A stretch of 64,000 bases of DNA from Pontibacter beigongshangensis (GCF_014332515.1 NZ_VFSD01000006.1:1-64000); one strand, 5' to 3'. Numbered from the stretch's first letter, positions 17,588 through 27,770 are shown. A program made the numbers and translations. Notes: generated by a model from the sequence alone, not told the origin.

Positions 17588-19888
17588 CTACCTAGCAGCC
17601 TTCTTGTCTTTCACGGAAGGATAATCAGCTAACGAAACATCTTCATCTTCTTCCAGCGACCAACCGGTTTTAAGACCGATAATGAACCAGGCGAGGGCCA
17701 GTACACCGCCTGCAAAAATAGTGTCGCCAACTACGCGGAGCCAGCGCAGGATGTTCATGGTGTCGGTTTGCAGGAACTCCATGGAGCGGGCGTACCACAG
17801 GCCGTACTCCACGCTGGCCCAGGTTTGCATCAGGCCTATCGGCAACACACTGATCAGTACCATCAGCAGCAGGCCTACGTTTATCGACCAGAAGGCGAAG
17901 CTGATCACACCGTCTTTCCAGCGGCGACGGGCGGAGAGGCCTTTGAGCACGAATAACATCAAACCGATACCAAGTATGCCATACACACCAAACAGGGCCG
18001 TGTGCGCATGAACCGGTGTGGTATTAAGCCCCTGCATGTAGTAGAGCGCAATGGGCGGGTTAATCACGAAACCAAATACACCAGCGCCCAGCATGTTCCA
18101 GAAAGCCACCGCTACGAAGCAGTAGATAGGCCATTTGTAGGCTCTGATCCATTGGGTGGAGCGGCTGATCTTCAGGTTGTGGTAAGCCTCGAACCCGATC
18201 AGCACCAGCGGCACTACCTCCAGGGCACTAAAAGTAGCGCCGAGGGCCATTACAGCAGTTGGCGTGCCACTAAAGTACAAGTGGTGGAACGTGCCGATAA
18301 TACCGCCAAATAGGAAGATAATGGTAGAGAAAAGCACGGTGGCGGTGGCCATTTTGGTGTCCAGGAGGCCCATGCGCACAAACAGGAAGGCGATAACCAC
18401 GGTGGCAAACACTTCGAAGAAGCCTTCTACCCACAGGTGCACTACCCACCAGCGCCAGTACTCGGCAATGGCCAGGTTGGTGTGTTGCCCCCACATCAGG
18501 CCGGCGGCATAGAAGAGAGCAATGGCAGCCGAAGAGATCAGGAACATGCCCAGCAGGTGGCGGCCTTCCACATCGTTTCTAAAGGCCGGCCAGATAGCAC
18601 GCACCATCAGCGCCAGCCACACAAACAAGCCTACCAGCAGGAAAATCTGCCAGAAACGACCAAGATCTACGTATTCGTAGCCCTGGTGGCCGAACCAGAA
18701 GTTTTCGGTATAGCCCAGTTTCTGCATAATGCCATACCACTGCCCGGCCAGGGAACCGGCCACAATAATGAGCAGACAGATGAACAGGAAGTTAACGCCC
18801 AGCTTCTGGAACTTAGGCTCGTAACCCGAAACGGCCGGGGCAATGTAAAGGCCCGTAGCCAGCCAGGAAGTAGCGATCCAGAAGATGGCCAGCTGCACGT
18901 GCCAGGTGCGGGTAATGGAGTAGGGGAGGTAATCGGCGAGCGGGAAACCGTACAGCGCCTGCCCTTCCACACCATAGTGCGCCGTGACCACTCCCAGCGT
19001 TACCTGCACCAGGATAAGCGCCGTCACGATCCAGAAATACTTGAGTGTGGCCTTCATAGATGGCGTGGCTTTCAGGCCCAGCAACGGGTCCTGCTTTGGC
19101 AGTCTGGAATGGTCAATTTCCTCCTCCTTGTTAGAAGCATAATAATAGGCCAGCATGCCCACGCCGGCAATCAGGATAATCACACTGAAGCCTGTCCAGA
19201 TAATGAGGTCGCTGCTGGGGCGGTTGGCCACCAGTGTTTCGGCGGGCCAGTTGTTGGTGTAGGTAATCTTTTTGCCGGGGCGCTCGGTTACGCAGGCCCA
19301 GGAAGTCCAGAAAAAGAAGGCGTTGAGCTTCTGCATCCGCACCGGATCTTTGACGGTGTTGTCGGCCATGGCATAGGCGTCGCGGTGTTTGGCCAGGGCC
19401 GGATCGTCGGTAAACAAGCCAGTGTAGTGCTTGCTCACGTCTGCAATAGCCTCGGCGCGCAGGTCTGAAATGGTTAGCAGGCCTGTTGCCGGGTCGTAGG
19501 TATTGGCGCGGATCTGCTTCTGCAGGCGGGCCTGCAGCTGTGCCTGTGTTTCCTCGTCCAGGTTGTCGTAGTTTGTTCCTTTTGCTTCCTGGGCCCAAGT
19601 GTCGAGAAAGAACATTGCCTCTTTGTGCAGCCAGTCGGCGCTCCAGTCGGGAGCAACATAGGCACCGTGGCCCCAGATGGAGCCTAACTGCTGCCCACCC
19701 GTGGACTGCCAAACGTTTTGCCCGTCTTTGATATCCTGCTCGGTGAAGATTACTTTGCCGGAAGTGGTGACGACCTGTACCGGAATAGGGGGCGCTTCTC
19801 TGTAGATCTCGATGCCGTAGTACCCGAGCACGGCAAAGGAGCCAACAATTACGGCTATAAAACCCAGCCATAGATTTCTGTATTTCAT
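17588..19888 (-). CDS. norB: quinol-dependent nitric oxide reductase
   Basis: Reduces 2 NO to N2O using quinol, in the cytoplasmic membrane. At 766 residues it is the long qNOR (NorZ) form: an N-terminal helix plus a cytochrome-c-like periplasmic domain without heme motif (about 30-220, with SGKVIFTEQDIKDGQNVWQS), then the catalytic 12-helix part. Visible metal ligands include RTWHVQLAIFWIA, VVHLWVEGFFEVFA, GTFHHLYF and TTPVHAHTALFG. No separate norC is present, consistent with the quinol type. Single-gene unit with its own terminator and a composite promoter carrying both regulatory palindromes. Confidence 0.96.
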   Translation of the reverse strand: MKYRNLWLGFIAVIVGSFAVLGYYGIEIYREAPPIPVQVVTTSGKVIFTEQDIKDGQNVWQSTGGQQLGSIWGHGAYVAPDWSADWLHKEAMFFLDTWAQEAKGTNYDNLDEETQAQLQARLQKQIRANTYDPATGLLTISDLRAEAIADVSKHYTGLFTDDPALAKHRDAYAMADNTVKDPVRMQKLNAFFFWTSWACVTERPGKKITYTNNWPAETLVANRPSSDLIIWTGFSVIILIAGVGMLAYYYASNKEEEIDHSRLPKQDPLLGLKATPSMKATLKYFWIVTALILVQVTLGVVTAHYGVEGQALYGFPLADYLPYSITRTWHVQLAIFWIATSWLATGLYIAPAVSGYEPKFQKLGVNFLFICLLIIVAGSLAGQWYGIMQKLGYTENFWFGHQGYEYVDLGRFWQIFLLVGLFVWLALMVRAIWPAFRNDVEGRHLLGMFLISSAAIALFYAAGLMWGQHTNLAIAEYWRWWVVHLWVEGFFEVFATVVIAFLFVRMGLLDTKMATATVLFSTIIFLFGGIIGTFHHLYFSGTPTAVMALGATFSALEVVPLVLIGFEAYHNLKISRSTQWIRAYKWPIYCFVAVAFWNMLGAGVFGFVINPPIALYYMQGLNTTPVHAHTALFGVYGILGIGLMLFVLKGLSARRRWKDGVISFAFWSINVGLLLMVLISVLPIGLMQTWASVEYGLWYARSMEFLQTDTMNILRWLRVVGDTIFAGGVLALAWFIIGLKTGWSLEEDEDVSLADYPSVKDKKAAR

Positions 19889-19968
19889 AAAAATAGTAGT
19901 TAGTGTTTAATAAGTATTAGAAGATTAGTTGCTGAAGAGGTTGTATTAAATGACTCACGTTCACATTT

Positions 19969-20011
19969 CAAATTTCCTAAGTGAGGCCAACACAAAAAAT
20001 GATCTAGATCA
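19969..20011 (-). promoter_or_regulatory. norB promoter with FNR-type box
   Basis: Perfectly symmetrical box TGATCTAGATCA at 20000-20011. On the minus strand GAAATTTG (19976 down to 19969), identical to the hemN -7-like element, begins 29.5 bp from the box centre (class II spacing). The norB ATG is about 80 bp further on. Confidence 0.65.
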
Positions 20012-20014
20012 CTA

Positions 20015-20038
20015 ATAGAAGATAAAAGGGTCTTTTAT
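20015..20038. promoter_or_regulatory. second palindrome (motif E), norB copy
   Basis: ATAGAAGA-N8-TCTTTTAT, three bases beyond the box. Same 24-bp layout as at nos and ric. Relative to norB its centre is 50.5 bp upstream of the -7-like element, i.e. in the outer site that the FNR-type box occupies in the other two promoters. Confidence 0.6.
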
Positions 20039-20096
20039 TATTTATTTTGCTTCCTGTCTGTATTTAGCAAGGCAAGCCATGGCAGAGGCAGAATGT

Positions 20097-20130
20097 CCTC
20101 TGGAGGGGGATTTTCATTAGAATAATTTTC
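20097..20130 (+). repeat. composite repeat, copy 7
   Basis: CCTCTGGAGGGGG then ATTTTCATTAGAATAATTTT. No CAG tract. A degenerate partial (TGGAGGGGAATTTTATT) follows near 20171. Confidence 0.75.
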
Positions 20131-20284
20131 ATCTGATGCCTTCAGTAACAGATTAGTTCTAGGTATTTATATGGAGGGGAATTTTATTTTTTGTAGTTCC
20201 TGCTGTTTCTTATTAGTGGCAGTATGATTCGGAGGTTTCACGCAGGTATGATTTGATAGAGAAGAAGAGGTTGGCAGAGCACTC

Positions 20285-20318
20285 GAATTATTCTAATCAA
20301 AAATGTCCTCCGGAGCTC
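20285..20318 (-). repeat. composite repeat, copy 8
   Basis: Minus-strand copy: GAATTATTCTAATCAAAAAT on the plus strand followed by GTCCTCCGGAGCTC. Confidence 0.8.
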
Positions 20319-20358
20319 ATCTTATAGGGGAAGATAAGGCTTCTATTTCCTGAATTTT

Positions 20359-20497
20359 GCGCTAGCGCGAGCTTACAGCTCGTACTTTCATTCCAAGGAC
20401 TTTTCAGAAGAGGCCAAAGCAGGCTGTTTAGTACAGACGCTTAGAAGGCTGTAGCCTTAAGCAACATTTGGTACGAGCGACAAGCTCGCACCAGCGC
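20359..20497. repeat. REP-like inverted pair
   Basis: Two hairpin units of 27 bp in opposite orientation (20359-20385 and 20471-20497; landmarks GCGAGCTTACAGCTCGTAC and GTACGAGCGACAAGCTCGC) bracket about 85 bp containing GGCTGTAGCC. The layout resembles REP/BIME units mobilised by RAYT transposases in other bacteria. The rest of the 19889-20691 gap is without genes. Confidence 0.55.
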
Positions 20498-20631
20498 CCT
20501 GCAGGCTGCTATTCCATACAAGGTGAGCTTTTGAGGACACTTCTGCTGCTGATGATGTTCCAGCTTACAAAAGAGAATGCTGCTCCTGCTGTCACAAATG
20601 GCACCATTCTCTTTTCAGTAAGCGGCTAAAC

Positions 20632-20670
20632 AAAAACAAGCCATTCCTGCTGCAGGAATGGCTTGTTTTT
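20632..20670 (-). terminator. pta-ackA terminator
   Basis: Perfect inverted repeat with 19-bp arms (AAAAACAAGCCATTCCTGC and its complement) ending in a T run on the minus strand, 22 bp after the ackA stop. Confidence 0.85.
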
Positions 20671-20691
20671 AAGGCGTTTGAACGGCGCTTA

Positions 20692-21942
20692 TCAGCGACC
20701 AGATGGGTGCGTGGCGGCTAAAGCGCCGATTTCTTCGCTAACCGGATTTTGCAATAGGTGATAGCACTGGCGGGCGATTTCCTGCTCTTCGTTTGTAGGT
20801 ATCACCAGCACTTTCACCGGCGAATCTTCCTTGTTTATTTCCCTGATCCCTTTGGAGCGGATGCTGTTCTTTTCGCTGTCGAATCGGATGCCCAGGAACT
20901 CCATTTGCTGGCATACGCGCTCCCGGATAATGGCATCGTTCTCACCAACGCCAGCAGTGAAGACGATCGCATCGAGGCCATTAAGTACAGCGGCATAAGC
21001 ACCTATGTATTTTTTGATGCGGTAGGCATACAGATCGTAGGCCAGGGCTGCGTTTGTATCGCCGGCGTCCATTGCTTTAATGATGTCGCGCATGTCGGAG
21101 AAGCCGGTGAGGCCCAGCATGCCGCTACGTTTGTTGAGCAGCGTGTTCACCTGGTCCGGATCGTAACCGAGCTGGTTGATCATGTGGAAAATAATGGAAG
21201 GGTCGATGTCGCCGGAGCGGGTGCCCATAATCAGGCCGCTGAGCGGACCAAAGCCCATGCTGGTGTCCACAGACTTGCCGGCGTCTACGGCTGCCATGCT
21301 GCACCCGTTGCCCAGGTGAATGGTAATCATCTTTGCCTCTGGCTTTGCGAGGTACTCCAGCGCCTGCTCCGTCACATACTTGTGGCTGGTGCCATGGAAG
21401 CCATAGGCCCGGATTCCCTGCTCTGTATAGTATGCGTTGGGGATAGCATAACGGAAGGCCTGTTCGGGCATGGTCTGGTGAAAAGCAGTGTCGAACACCA
21501 CTACCTGCCTGGCTTTGGTAAAGATGCGTTCGGCCACTACTATGCCCATGTAGTTAGACGGGTTGTGCAGCGGGGCCAGCGGGAACAGCTTTTTAATTTC
21601 AGATTTCACTTCCTCCGTTACGATGGTGGTAGCGGCAAAGCTCTCGCCCCCATGCACCACCCGGTGCCCCACCACATCGATCTCGTCCGGATTCTGGATC
21701 ACCCCTATCTTGCTGTCGGTAAGAAGTTTTTCTACTTCGTGCAGGCCTGCTTCGTGGTCGGGCAGGTCCAGGATGAGCTGTACTACCTCTTCTTTATCGC
21801 CGGCAAGGATCTTGTGGGTTATAACAGCGTTTTCGAGGCCGATCCGTTCTACCAGGCCGCTGCAAACCGGTTTGTCAGTTGGCATTCTGAAAAGCTGGTA
21901 TTTTATGGAACTGCTACCGGAGTTTACTACAAATATGTTCAT
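20692..21942 (-). CDS. ackA: acetate kinase
   Basis: Converts acetyl phosphate and ADP to acetate and ATP. The start at 21942 (MNIFVVNSGSSSIKYQLF) is chosen because the family begins exactly there; an upstream in-frame ATG would overlap pta. The 416 residues carry the N-terminal NSGSSSIK phosphate-binding motif, DTAFHQTMPEQAFRYAIP, HLGNGCSMAAVDAGKSVDTS and FTAGVGEND near the C-terminus. Begins 13 bp after the pta stop, so the two form an operon that closes with a strong terminator. Confidence 0.96.
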   Translation of the reverse strand: MNIFVVNSGSSSIKYQLFRMPTDKPVCSGLVERIGLENAVITHKILAGDKEEVVQLILDLPDHEAGLHEVEKLLTDSKIGVIQNPDEIDVVGHRVVHGGESFAATTIVTEEVKSEIKKLFPLAPLHNPSNYMGIVVAERIFTKARQVVVFDTAFHQTMPEQAFRYAIPNAYYTEQGIRAYGFHGTSHKYVTEQALEYLAKPEAKMITIHLGNGCSMAAVDAGKSVDTSMGFGPLSGLIMGTRSGDIDPSIIFHMINQLGYDPDQVNTLLNKRSGMLGLTGFSDMRDIIKAMDAGDTNAALAYDLYAYRIKKYIGAYAAVLNGLDAIVFTAGVGENDAIIRERVCQQMEFLGIRFDSEKNSIRSKGIREINKEDSPVKVLVIPTNEEQEIARQCYHLLQNPVSEEIGALAATHPSGR

Positions 21943-21955
21943 GAGTGGTGAGAGG

Positions 21956-24091
21956 CTAGTGTGTGGCAAGTAAAGTTGCTTTTTCTTGTTGAGCAGGCTG
22001 CTTTTCCTGGCTCTGAATGGCGGTAATCACTACTGTGTTGAAAATGTCTTCTACGGTGCAGCCACGGCTCAGGTCGTTTACCGGTTTGTTGAGCCCCTGC
22101 AGCATCGGCCCGATAGCCAGGGCGCCTGTTTCGCGCTGCACGGCCTTGTACGTGTTGTTGCCTGTGTTCAGGTCCGGGAAGATGAGGACGCTGGCGCGGC
22201 CTGCTACCTCGGAGTTGGGCAGTTTCTGCTTGCCGGTTACAGGGTCTACGGCGGCATCGTACTGGATCGGGCCCTCCACCTTCAGGTCGGGCCGTTTCTG
22301 TTTCACAAGTTCCGTAGCCTTGCGCACTTTGTCCACATCCACGCCTTCGCCGGAGGTGCCGGAAGAGTAGGAGAGCATGGCCACTCTCGGCTCTATGCCG
22401 AAGCGCTGGCTGCTGTCGGCAGAGGAGATGGCGATTTCGGCCAGCTGCTCTGCGGTGGGGTTCGGGTTCACGGCGCAGTCGCCGAAAACAGACACCCTGT
22501 CGGGCAAGCACATAAAGAACACCGACGAAACAACGGATACCCCCGGTTTGGTTTTGATGAACTGCAGCGCAGGCCGGATGGTATGCAGCGTGGTGTGGGC
22601 TGCTCCGGATACCATGCCGTCGGCGTGGCCTTTGTACACCATCATGGTGCCGAAGTAAGAGACATCCGACATCATGTCAGAAGCCATCTGGTATTGCAGG
22701 CCTTTGCTCTTGCGCAGCTCCATGAGCGTATACACATAGTCCTCGAAGTGCTCGGACTTAAGCGGGTCCACAATGTTGATGCGGTCCAGGTCCAGGAGCA
22801 GGCCCAGGCGTTTAACCGAGGCGGAAACTTCTTGCGGATCGCCCAGGATGGTCAGGTTTACAATATCCTGGTTTATGAGGCGTGCGGCGGCTCTCAGTAT
22901 ACGGTCGTCGTTCCCCTCAGGTAGAACAATGTGCTTTTTGCTGCTCTTGGCCCATTTCACCAGCTGGTACTGGAACATGTGCGGCGTCATGCCCTCTGGC
23001 TTGTAGGTGATTATTTTCTGGTCCAGCGCCTCCACGTTTACATACTTTTTAAACGTGTTGATGGCGAGCTGAATCTTTTTGTTGTTGTCTGGTGTAATGC
23101 GCGACTTGATGTTGCCGATCATGGTGGCCGTATGGAAGGAGCCAGTCTTCACAGAGATAATGGGTACCGTTACCTGAAGTCCTTCCATGAGCCTCACAAT
23201 CGGCTCGTCGGGCTCAAACTTGCCGGTAAGCACAATGCCGGCCACCTTCGGGTAATTTACCGACTTGTCGGCTTGCAGCGCGCTCAGAATGATGTCGCCA
23301 CGGTCGCCGGGCGTTACAATCAGCACGTTTTCTTTGATGTGGTTGAGGAAGTTGGGCACCTGCATGGCACCCATAATAAAGTGGTCGGCCTGGTTAGAGA
23401 GCTGCTGCTCCCCAAACATCAGTTTTCCGCCCAGTATCTCGTGCACTTCCTTCATAGTGGGGCTTTTCAGGTCCTTGTCTTCCGGTATCACCCCCAGAAT
23501 GATCTCGGGGTTCAGGTAGTTCTCCAGGAGCCGGTGCACCTCGGCCGCCTGCTCCGGCAGCACTTTATTGGCGATAACGGCCATTACCTGCACTTCGCGG
23601 GCGCGGAAGTTGCGCTTGATGGTTTTTACGGCAGTCAGGATCTGGTTATTGGTTTTGTCTTCCCCCGACACCACAATAATTACCGGGGCGCCAAGGTTCT
23701 TGGCGATGGTTACGTTGGCATCGAACTCAAAAGCGGTGCCCTCGCCCAGAAAGTCACTGCCCTCTATGACCGTGAAATCGTAGTTTTCCTCCAGCTTCTT
23801 AAACCTGCCGATAATGGTGTCGATGATCTCTCCACGATTGCCAGACTCGATTAATTGCTGGGCCTGCTGCTGCGTATACACGTAGGAGTCGTCGTAGCTC
23901 ACCGGGAGTCCGAAGTGGCTGATGATGGTGTCGATATGCGCATCCCGCTGTTGGCCGGGGTCGTAGTTGATGATCGGCTTAAAGTACCCAATTTTCTGAG
24001 CTTTGCCCAGCAGCACATGTACCAGGCCCAAGGCCACTATCGATTTCCCACTATAGGGTTCTGCGGTGGCTATAAATATTGTCTTTGTCAT
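21956..24091 (-). CDS. pta: phosphate acetyltransferase, long form
   Basis: Makes acetyl phosphate from acetyl-CoA, feeding AckA for ATP during fermentation. The 711 residues comprise an N-terminal BioD-like P-loop domain (IATAEPYSGKSIVALGL), a central DRTGG-type domain (about 220-340) and the C-terminal catalytic PTA domain (about 375-700, with VLPEGNDDRILRAA and SYSSGTSGEG). Such long Pta proteins are regulated by pyruvate or NADH in other bacteria. A perfect -7 element with a class II box precedes the gene. Confidence 0.95.
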   Translation of the reverse strand: MTKTIFIATAEPYSGKSIVALGLVHVLLGKAQKIGYFKPIINYDPGQQRDAHIDTIISHFGLPVSYDDSYVYTQQQAQQLIESGNRGEIIDTIIGRFKKLEENYDFTVIEGSDFLGEGTAFEFDANVTIAKNLGAPVIIVVSGEDKTNNQILTAVKTIKRNFRAREVQVMAVIANKVLPEQAAEVHRLLENYLNPEIILGVIPEDKDLKSPTMKEVHEILGGKLMFGEQQLSNQADHFIMGAMQVPNFLNHIKENVLIVTPGDRGDIILSALQADKSVNYPKVAGIVLTGKFEPDEPIVRLMEGLQVTVPIISVKTGSFHTATMIGNIKSRITPDNNKKIQLAINTFKKYVNVEALDQKIITYKPEGMTPHMFQYQLVKWAKSSKKHIVLPEGNDDRILRAAARLINQDIVNLTILGDPQEVSASVKRLGLLLDLDRINIVDPLKSEHFEDYVYTLMELRKSKGLQYQMASDMMSDVSYFGTMMVYKGHADGMVSGAAHTTLHTIRPALQFIKTKPGVSVVSSVFFMCLPDRVSVFGDCAVNPNPTAEQLAEIAISSADSSQRFGIEPRVAMLSYSSGTSGEGVDVDKVRKATELVKQKRPDLKVEGPIQYDAAVDPVTGKQKLPNSEVAGRASVLIFPDLNTGNNTYKAVQRETGALAIGPMLQGLNKPVNDLSRGCTVEDIFNTVVITAIQSQEKQPAQQEKATLLATH

Positions 24092-24108
24092 ATTGATTGC
24101 ACTTTAAA

Positions 24109-24151
24109 CAAAGGTAAAGCAGGCATTTCCCTCGGTGTATGATAAAAGTCA
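24109..24151 (-). promoter_or_regulatory. pta-ackA promoter with CRP/FNR-type box
   Basis: Box TGATAAAAGTCA at 24140-24151. On the minus strand a perfect -7 element TACCTTTG (24116 down to 24109) starts 29.5 bp from the box centre. Only 17 bp separate it from the start codon. Confidence 0.75.
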
Positions 24152-24321
24152 TTAAGGAAAAAGACATTTCTACTATAAACTGTTTCTGAAACGGCAGGTT
24201 ACAATTTTCGATTCTGAATTCCAGCTTCAGGCTTTTTTTAGATGTCGGATTTATTTGTCTGATGATTGTGAATCGTCACCGAGGGCCAGTACCCCAACCA
24301 TAGGGCGCCTACCCCAGGGGT

Positions 24322-24526
24322 TTTTAGGACGAAGGATGAGCAGGGTTTCTGCACAGCTTTAGGCAGGAGCTTCTCGCCCACCATATCCTTCGCAGCCTGA
24401 CAATAAAGAAAATCTTTTTCTGCCAGCCATGCAACCATGTAACAAGTAAGCCATTCAACAACCAACAACCAAATTATTCCAATGAAAATGGCCCTCACGA
24501 GGCCTCTGCTGCTGATTCGGCTGCTA
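24322..24526 (-). repeat. composite repeat copy 9 plus ~180-bp element
   Basis: Core at 24469-24504 (minus strand: GGCCTCGTGAGGGCC, then ATTTTCATTGGAATAATTTGG-like), with a CAG-like tract to 24526. The DNA from 24468 down to 24322 matches that after copy 2 near 3922-4090 with scattered changes. Short ORFs here do not keep frame between the copies. The remainder of the 24092-24551 gap has no gene. Confidence 0.7.
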
Positions 24527-24551
24527 TGCCTTAGGTATTACGCCCACGTCG

Positions 24552-25343
24552 TTAATTGACCTTTACCTCTCTGAAGTATTGTTTAAAAATAGCAACAGTT
24601 TTATCCAGGAGGGCCTGGGTTGGAGGTTCTACGCCATGCAGCCCGTACTCCATGCCCAACGCCTCCCACTTGTGTACGCCCATTTTATGGTAAGGCTGAA
24701 TCTCAATTTTTTCGATGGTGGTAAAATCTTTGAACCGCTGCCCCAGCTCATGCAGGTATTCTTCCTGATCAGACCAGCCCGGCACCAGCACGTAGCGCAG
24801 CCACATGCGTTTGCCGGTAGACTCGCGGTAGTCGGCCACCTTCAGCGTATTGAAGTTCGATTTGCCGGTGAGCCTGTGATGCCAGTCGTCATTGATATGT
24901 TTTACATCCAGCAGCAATACATCGGTTTCGGCCAGCAGCTCTTTCGTCTGTTGGTCTATCAACCTGCCATTAGAATCGAGGGCGGTGTTTATGCCTTCTT
25001 CGTGCAAGCGTTGGAACAACTTTTTCAGCACTTTCCGGTGCAGGAGCGGCTCTCCGCCAGATACCGTTACCCCACCTTTTTTGCCAAAGTATGGTTTCTG
25101 GCTGATGGCTTTCTGCACGATTTCCTCCACATCCAACCAGTAACCGCCTTTCAGTGCAATGGTATCGGGGTTGGCGCAGTACAGGCACTTGAACTGACAG
25201 CCCTGCGTAAATATCACCATCCGGATGCCGGGGCCATCGTGTGTGCCAAAGGTCTCGATGGAATGAACATTCAGCTGGTCTGCTTCCACTTCGGTATGCA
25301 GCGGCTTTTCTACTGGTTGTAACAGGGCATCATATGTTTTCAT
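24552..25343 (-). CDS. pflA: pyruvate formate-lyase-activating enzyme
   Basis: Radical-SAM enzyme that places the glycyl radical on PFL under anoxia. Start chosen at 25343 (MKTYDALLQP); a longer in-frame ORF lacks family similarity. The 263 residues show HSIETFGTHDGPGIRMVIFT, the CX3CX2C cluster motif (GCQFKCLYCANPD) and GGVTVSGGEPLLH. Lies 81 bp downstream of pflB. Confidence 0.94.
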   Translation of the reverse strand: MKTYDALLQPVEKPLHTEVEADQLNVHSIETFGTHDGPGIRMVIFTQGCQFKCLYCANPDTIALKGGYWLDVEEIVQKAISQKPYFGKKGGVTVSGGEPLLHRKVLKKLFQRLHEEGINTALDSNGRLIDQQTKELLAETDVLLLDVKHINDDWHHRLTGKSNFNTLKVADYRESTGKRMWLRYVLVPGWSDQEEYLHELGQRFKDFTTIEKIEIQPYHKMGVHKWEALGMEYGLHGVEPPTQALLDKTVAIFKQYFREVKVN

Positions 25344-25424
25344 AACTCTTTTTTTAGATAGGTGAGAAAAGGAAAAAGAGGGCAAGACCCTCTTCCTCCA
25401 CATAAATATACCTCAACTATGATA

Positions 25425-27665
25425 CTACATTCTTTCATGGAAGGTCCGTGCAATCACCTCTAACTGGTGATCTTTAGACAGACGGGTAAAGTTTACCGCA
25501 TATCCGGAGACCCGTATGGTCAGCTGCGGATAGTTTTCAGGATGGTTATACGCATCCAGCAGGGTGTCGCGGTTGAGCACGTTCACATTCAGGTGATGTG
25601 CATTTTTCAGGAAGTATCCGTCCAGCAGCGTTACCAGGTTTTCGACCTGCTCCTCACGGGTAGTAGCCAGCGACTTCGGCACAATGGAGAAGGTGTTGGA
25701 AATACCGTCCTGGGCGTATCTGTAATCCAGCTTGGCTACAGAGTTCAGCGAGGCAACAGCGCCGTGTGTGTCGCGTCCATGCATCGGGTTGGCACCTGGT
25801 GCAAAGGCCTCGCCAGCCTTACGTCCGTCTGGCGTGGTGCCTGTTTTTTTGCCGTACATCACGTTAGACGTAATGGTGAGCAGCGACATGGTCGGCACCG
25901 CATTTTTGTAGCACTTGTGGCTGGCCAGCTCTGAGAAGAAGAAGGCGCTCACCTCTTGTGCAATGGCATCTACACGGTCATCGTCGTTACCGAATTTAGG
26001 ATACTCTCCTTCTGTTCTGAAGTCTACCGTCAGGCCTTCCTCGTTGCGGATGGCTTTAACGTTGGCGTATTTAATGGCAGACAGTGAGTCGGCAATAATA
26101 GAGATGCCGGCTGCACCGTACGCCATGTCTATGCCCGGGTCAGTATCCAAGAAAGCGAACTGGGCTTTCTCGTAATAATACTTATCGTGCATGTAATGGA
26201 TGATGTTCATGGTTTTGGCGTAAACCCGGGCCACCTCTCTCATGGTGAGTTTAAAGTTCGCCATTACCTCATCATAGTTCAGCTCGTCGCTTGTCAGAGC
26301 CGGAATTCCTTTTAGGATCTGTGCGCCGCTGTTCTCTTCACGACCGCCGTTCAGGGCCATCAGCAATGTTTTTGGCAAGTTGGTGCGGGCACCGAAGAAC
26401 TGGATGCGTTTGCCAATTTCCTGGTAAGACACGCAGCAGGCAATGCCGTAGTCGTCGGAGCCACGTACTGTGCGCATCAGGTCGTCGTTTTCGTACTGAA
26501 TAGACGAGGTGTCGATAGAAACCTGGGCGCAGAAGTTTTTGAAACCTTCGGGCAGGGCGTTGGACCACAGCACCGTCAGGTTAGGCTCCGGTGACGGACC
26601 GATGTTGTACAGGGTCTGCAGGAAGCGGAAAGAAGTTTTGGTTACTTTGGTTCTGCCGTCTTCAAACTGCCCGCCAATCGCTTCAGTCACCCAGGTAGGG
26701 TCGCCGCCAAAAATCTCGTCGTAAGCGCCGGGGCGCAGGTGGCGCACCACACGCAGCTTCATCACAAACTGGTCTATCAGTTCCTGCGCTTCTTCTTCTG
26801 TAAGAAGGCCTGCTTCCAGGTCTTTCTCAAAATAGATGTCGAGGAAAGTGGAGACGTTACCCAGCGACATGGCGGCACCATCCTGCTCTTTTACGGCAGC
26901 CAGGTAGGCCATATATACCCACTGCACAGCCTCCCGGGCATTTTCTGCAGGTCGGCCCAGATTAAGGTTATACAGGTTACCGAGTTTTTTCAGGTCGTGC
27001 AGGGCAACTATCTGATCAAACAACTCTTCGCGCAAACGAATTTTGTGCTCGTCCATCTCGCCGTCTATGGCTAGTTTGTCAGCTTCTTTTGCGGCTATCA
27101 GTTTATTTAAGCCATACAGGGCCAGGCGGCGATAGTCACCTATTATCCGGCCACGGGCATAGTTGTCGGGCAGGCCGGTGAGGATGCCTTTAGAGCGGAA
27201 TTCTTTTATTTCGGGATCGTAGGCGGAGAAAACGGCGCTGTTATGATCTTTGGTGTATTTGAAAACATTTTTAACATGCTCGGCCACTTCCTGACCCCGT
27301 TCGGCCACGGCGCCCTCTACTACCCTGATGCCACCGAATGGCTTCATGGCTCGTTTCAGGAGCTCATCTGTTTGTAAGCCCACCACTACCTCCAGTTCCT
27401 GCGCGATATAGCCAGGACCGTGGCTGGTAATGCTGGAGATTTTTTCTGTATCAATCGCTCTGCAGCCGCCTCTCTCACGTTCTTCCTTCATGGCCAGCAG
27501 GCAAAGCTGCCAAAGCTCTTTGGTACGTTCTGTAGCTCCTGCCAGGAAAGATGCATCACCTTCGTAAGGCGTCACATTTTTCCGGACAAAATCTTTTACA
27601 TCAATGCGATCGTTCCAGTTGCCCTTCACGAAAGAAACGCGGTACTCTTCTGTTAAAGCGCTCAT
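25425..27665 (-). CDS. pflB: pyruvate formate-lyase
   Basis: Splits pyruvate with CoA to acetyl-CoA and formate; oxygen-sensitive glycyl-radical enzyme. Start set at 27665 ([20 protein letters not shown]), giving 746 residues, the normal family length; the longer ORF adds 29 residues without similarity. The catalytic cysteine pair is in [14 protein letters not shown] and the glycyl radical loop near the C-terminus is [10 protein letters not shown]. Product acetyl-CoA goes to Pta-AckA; formate may leave via the MFS carrier upstream. A half-site TGATCACAATAC upstream does not meet the spacing rule of other promoters, so expression may come from the MFS promoter at 30.8 kb. Confidence 0.96.
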   Translation of the reverse strand: MSALTEEYRVSFVKGNWNDRIDVKDFVRKNVTPYEGDASFLAGATERTKELWQLCLLAMKEERERGGCRAIDTEKISSITSHGPGYIAQELEVVVGLQTDELLKRAMKPFGGIRVVEGAVAERGQEVAEHVKNVFKYTKDHNSAVFSAYDPEIKEFRSKGILTGLPDNYARGRIIGDYRRLALYGLNKLIAAKEADKLAIDGEMDEHKIRLREELFDQIVALHDLKKLGNLYNLNLGRPAENAREAVQWVYMAYLAAVKEQDGAAMSLGNVSTFLDIYFEKDLEAGLLTEEEAQELIDQFVMKLRVVRHLRPGAYDEIFGGDPTWVTEAIGGQFEDGRTKVTKTSFRFLQTLYNIGPSPEPNLTVLWSNALPEGFKNFCAQVSIDTSSIQYENDDLMRTVRGSDDYGIACCVSYQEIGKRIQFFGARTNLPKTLLMALNGGREENSGAQILKGIPALTSDELNYDEVMANFKLTMREVARVYAKTMNIIHYMHDKYYYEKAQFAFLDTDPGIDMAYGAAGISIIADSLSAIKYANVKAIRNEEGLTVDFRTEGEYPKFGNDDDRVDAIAQEVSAFFFSELASHKCYKNAVPTMSLLTITSNVMYGKKTGTTPDGRKAGEAFAPGANPMHGRDTHGAVASLNSVAKLDYRYAQDGISNTFSIVPKSLATTREEQVENLVTLLDGYFLKNAHHLNVNVLNRDTLLDAYNHPENYPQLTIRVSGYAVNFTRLSKDHQLEVIARTFHERM

Positions 27666-27770
27666 AACTAATTGGTTTAATTGAGTCTGTAGTAGTATGG
27701 TAAGGTTTGTTTCGGTATTGTGATCAACTGCTGGCAAAGGCTGGCAGTACATGGGAGTCTTGCATCTAAT

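Noticed and set aside
27715-27726. Possible FNR-type box before pflB (TGATCACAATAC on the minus strand)
   Set aside because: Only one half-site is intact and no -7-like element lies 29.5 or 51.5 bp away, so it was not listed as a promoter.
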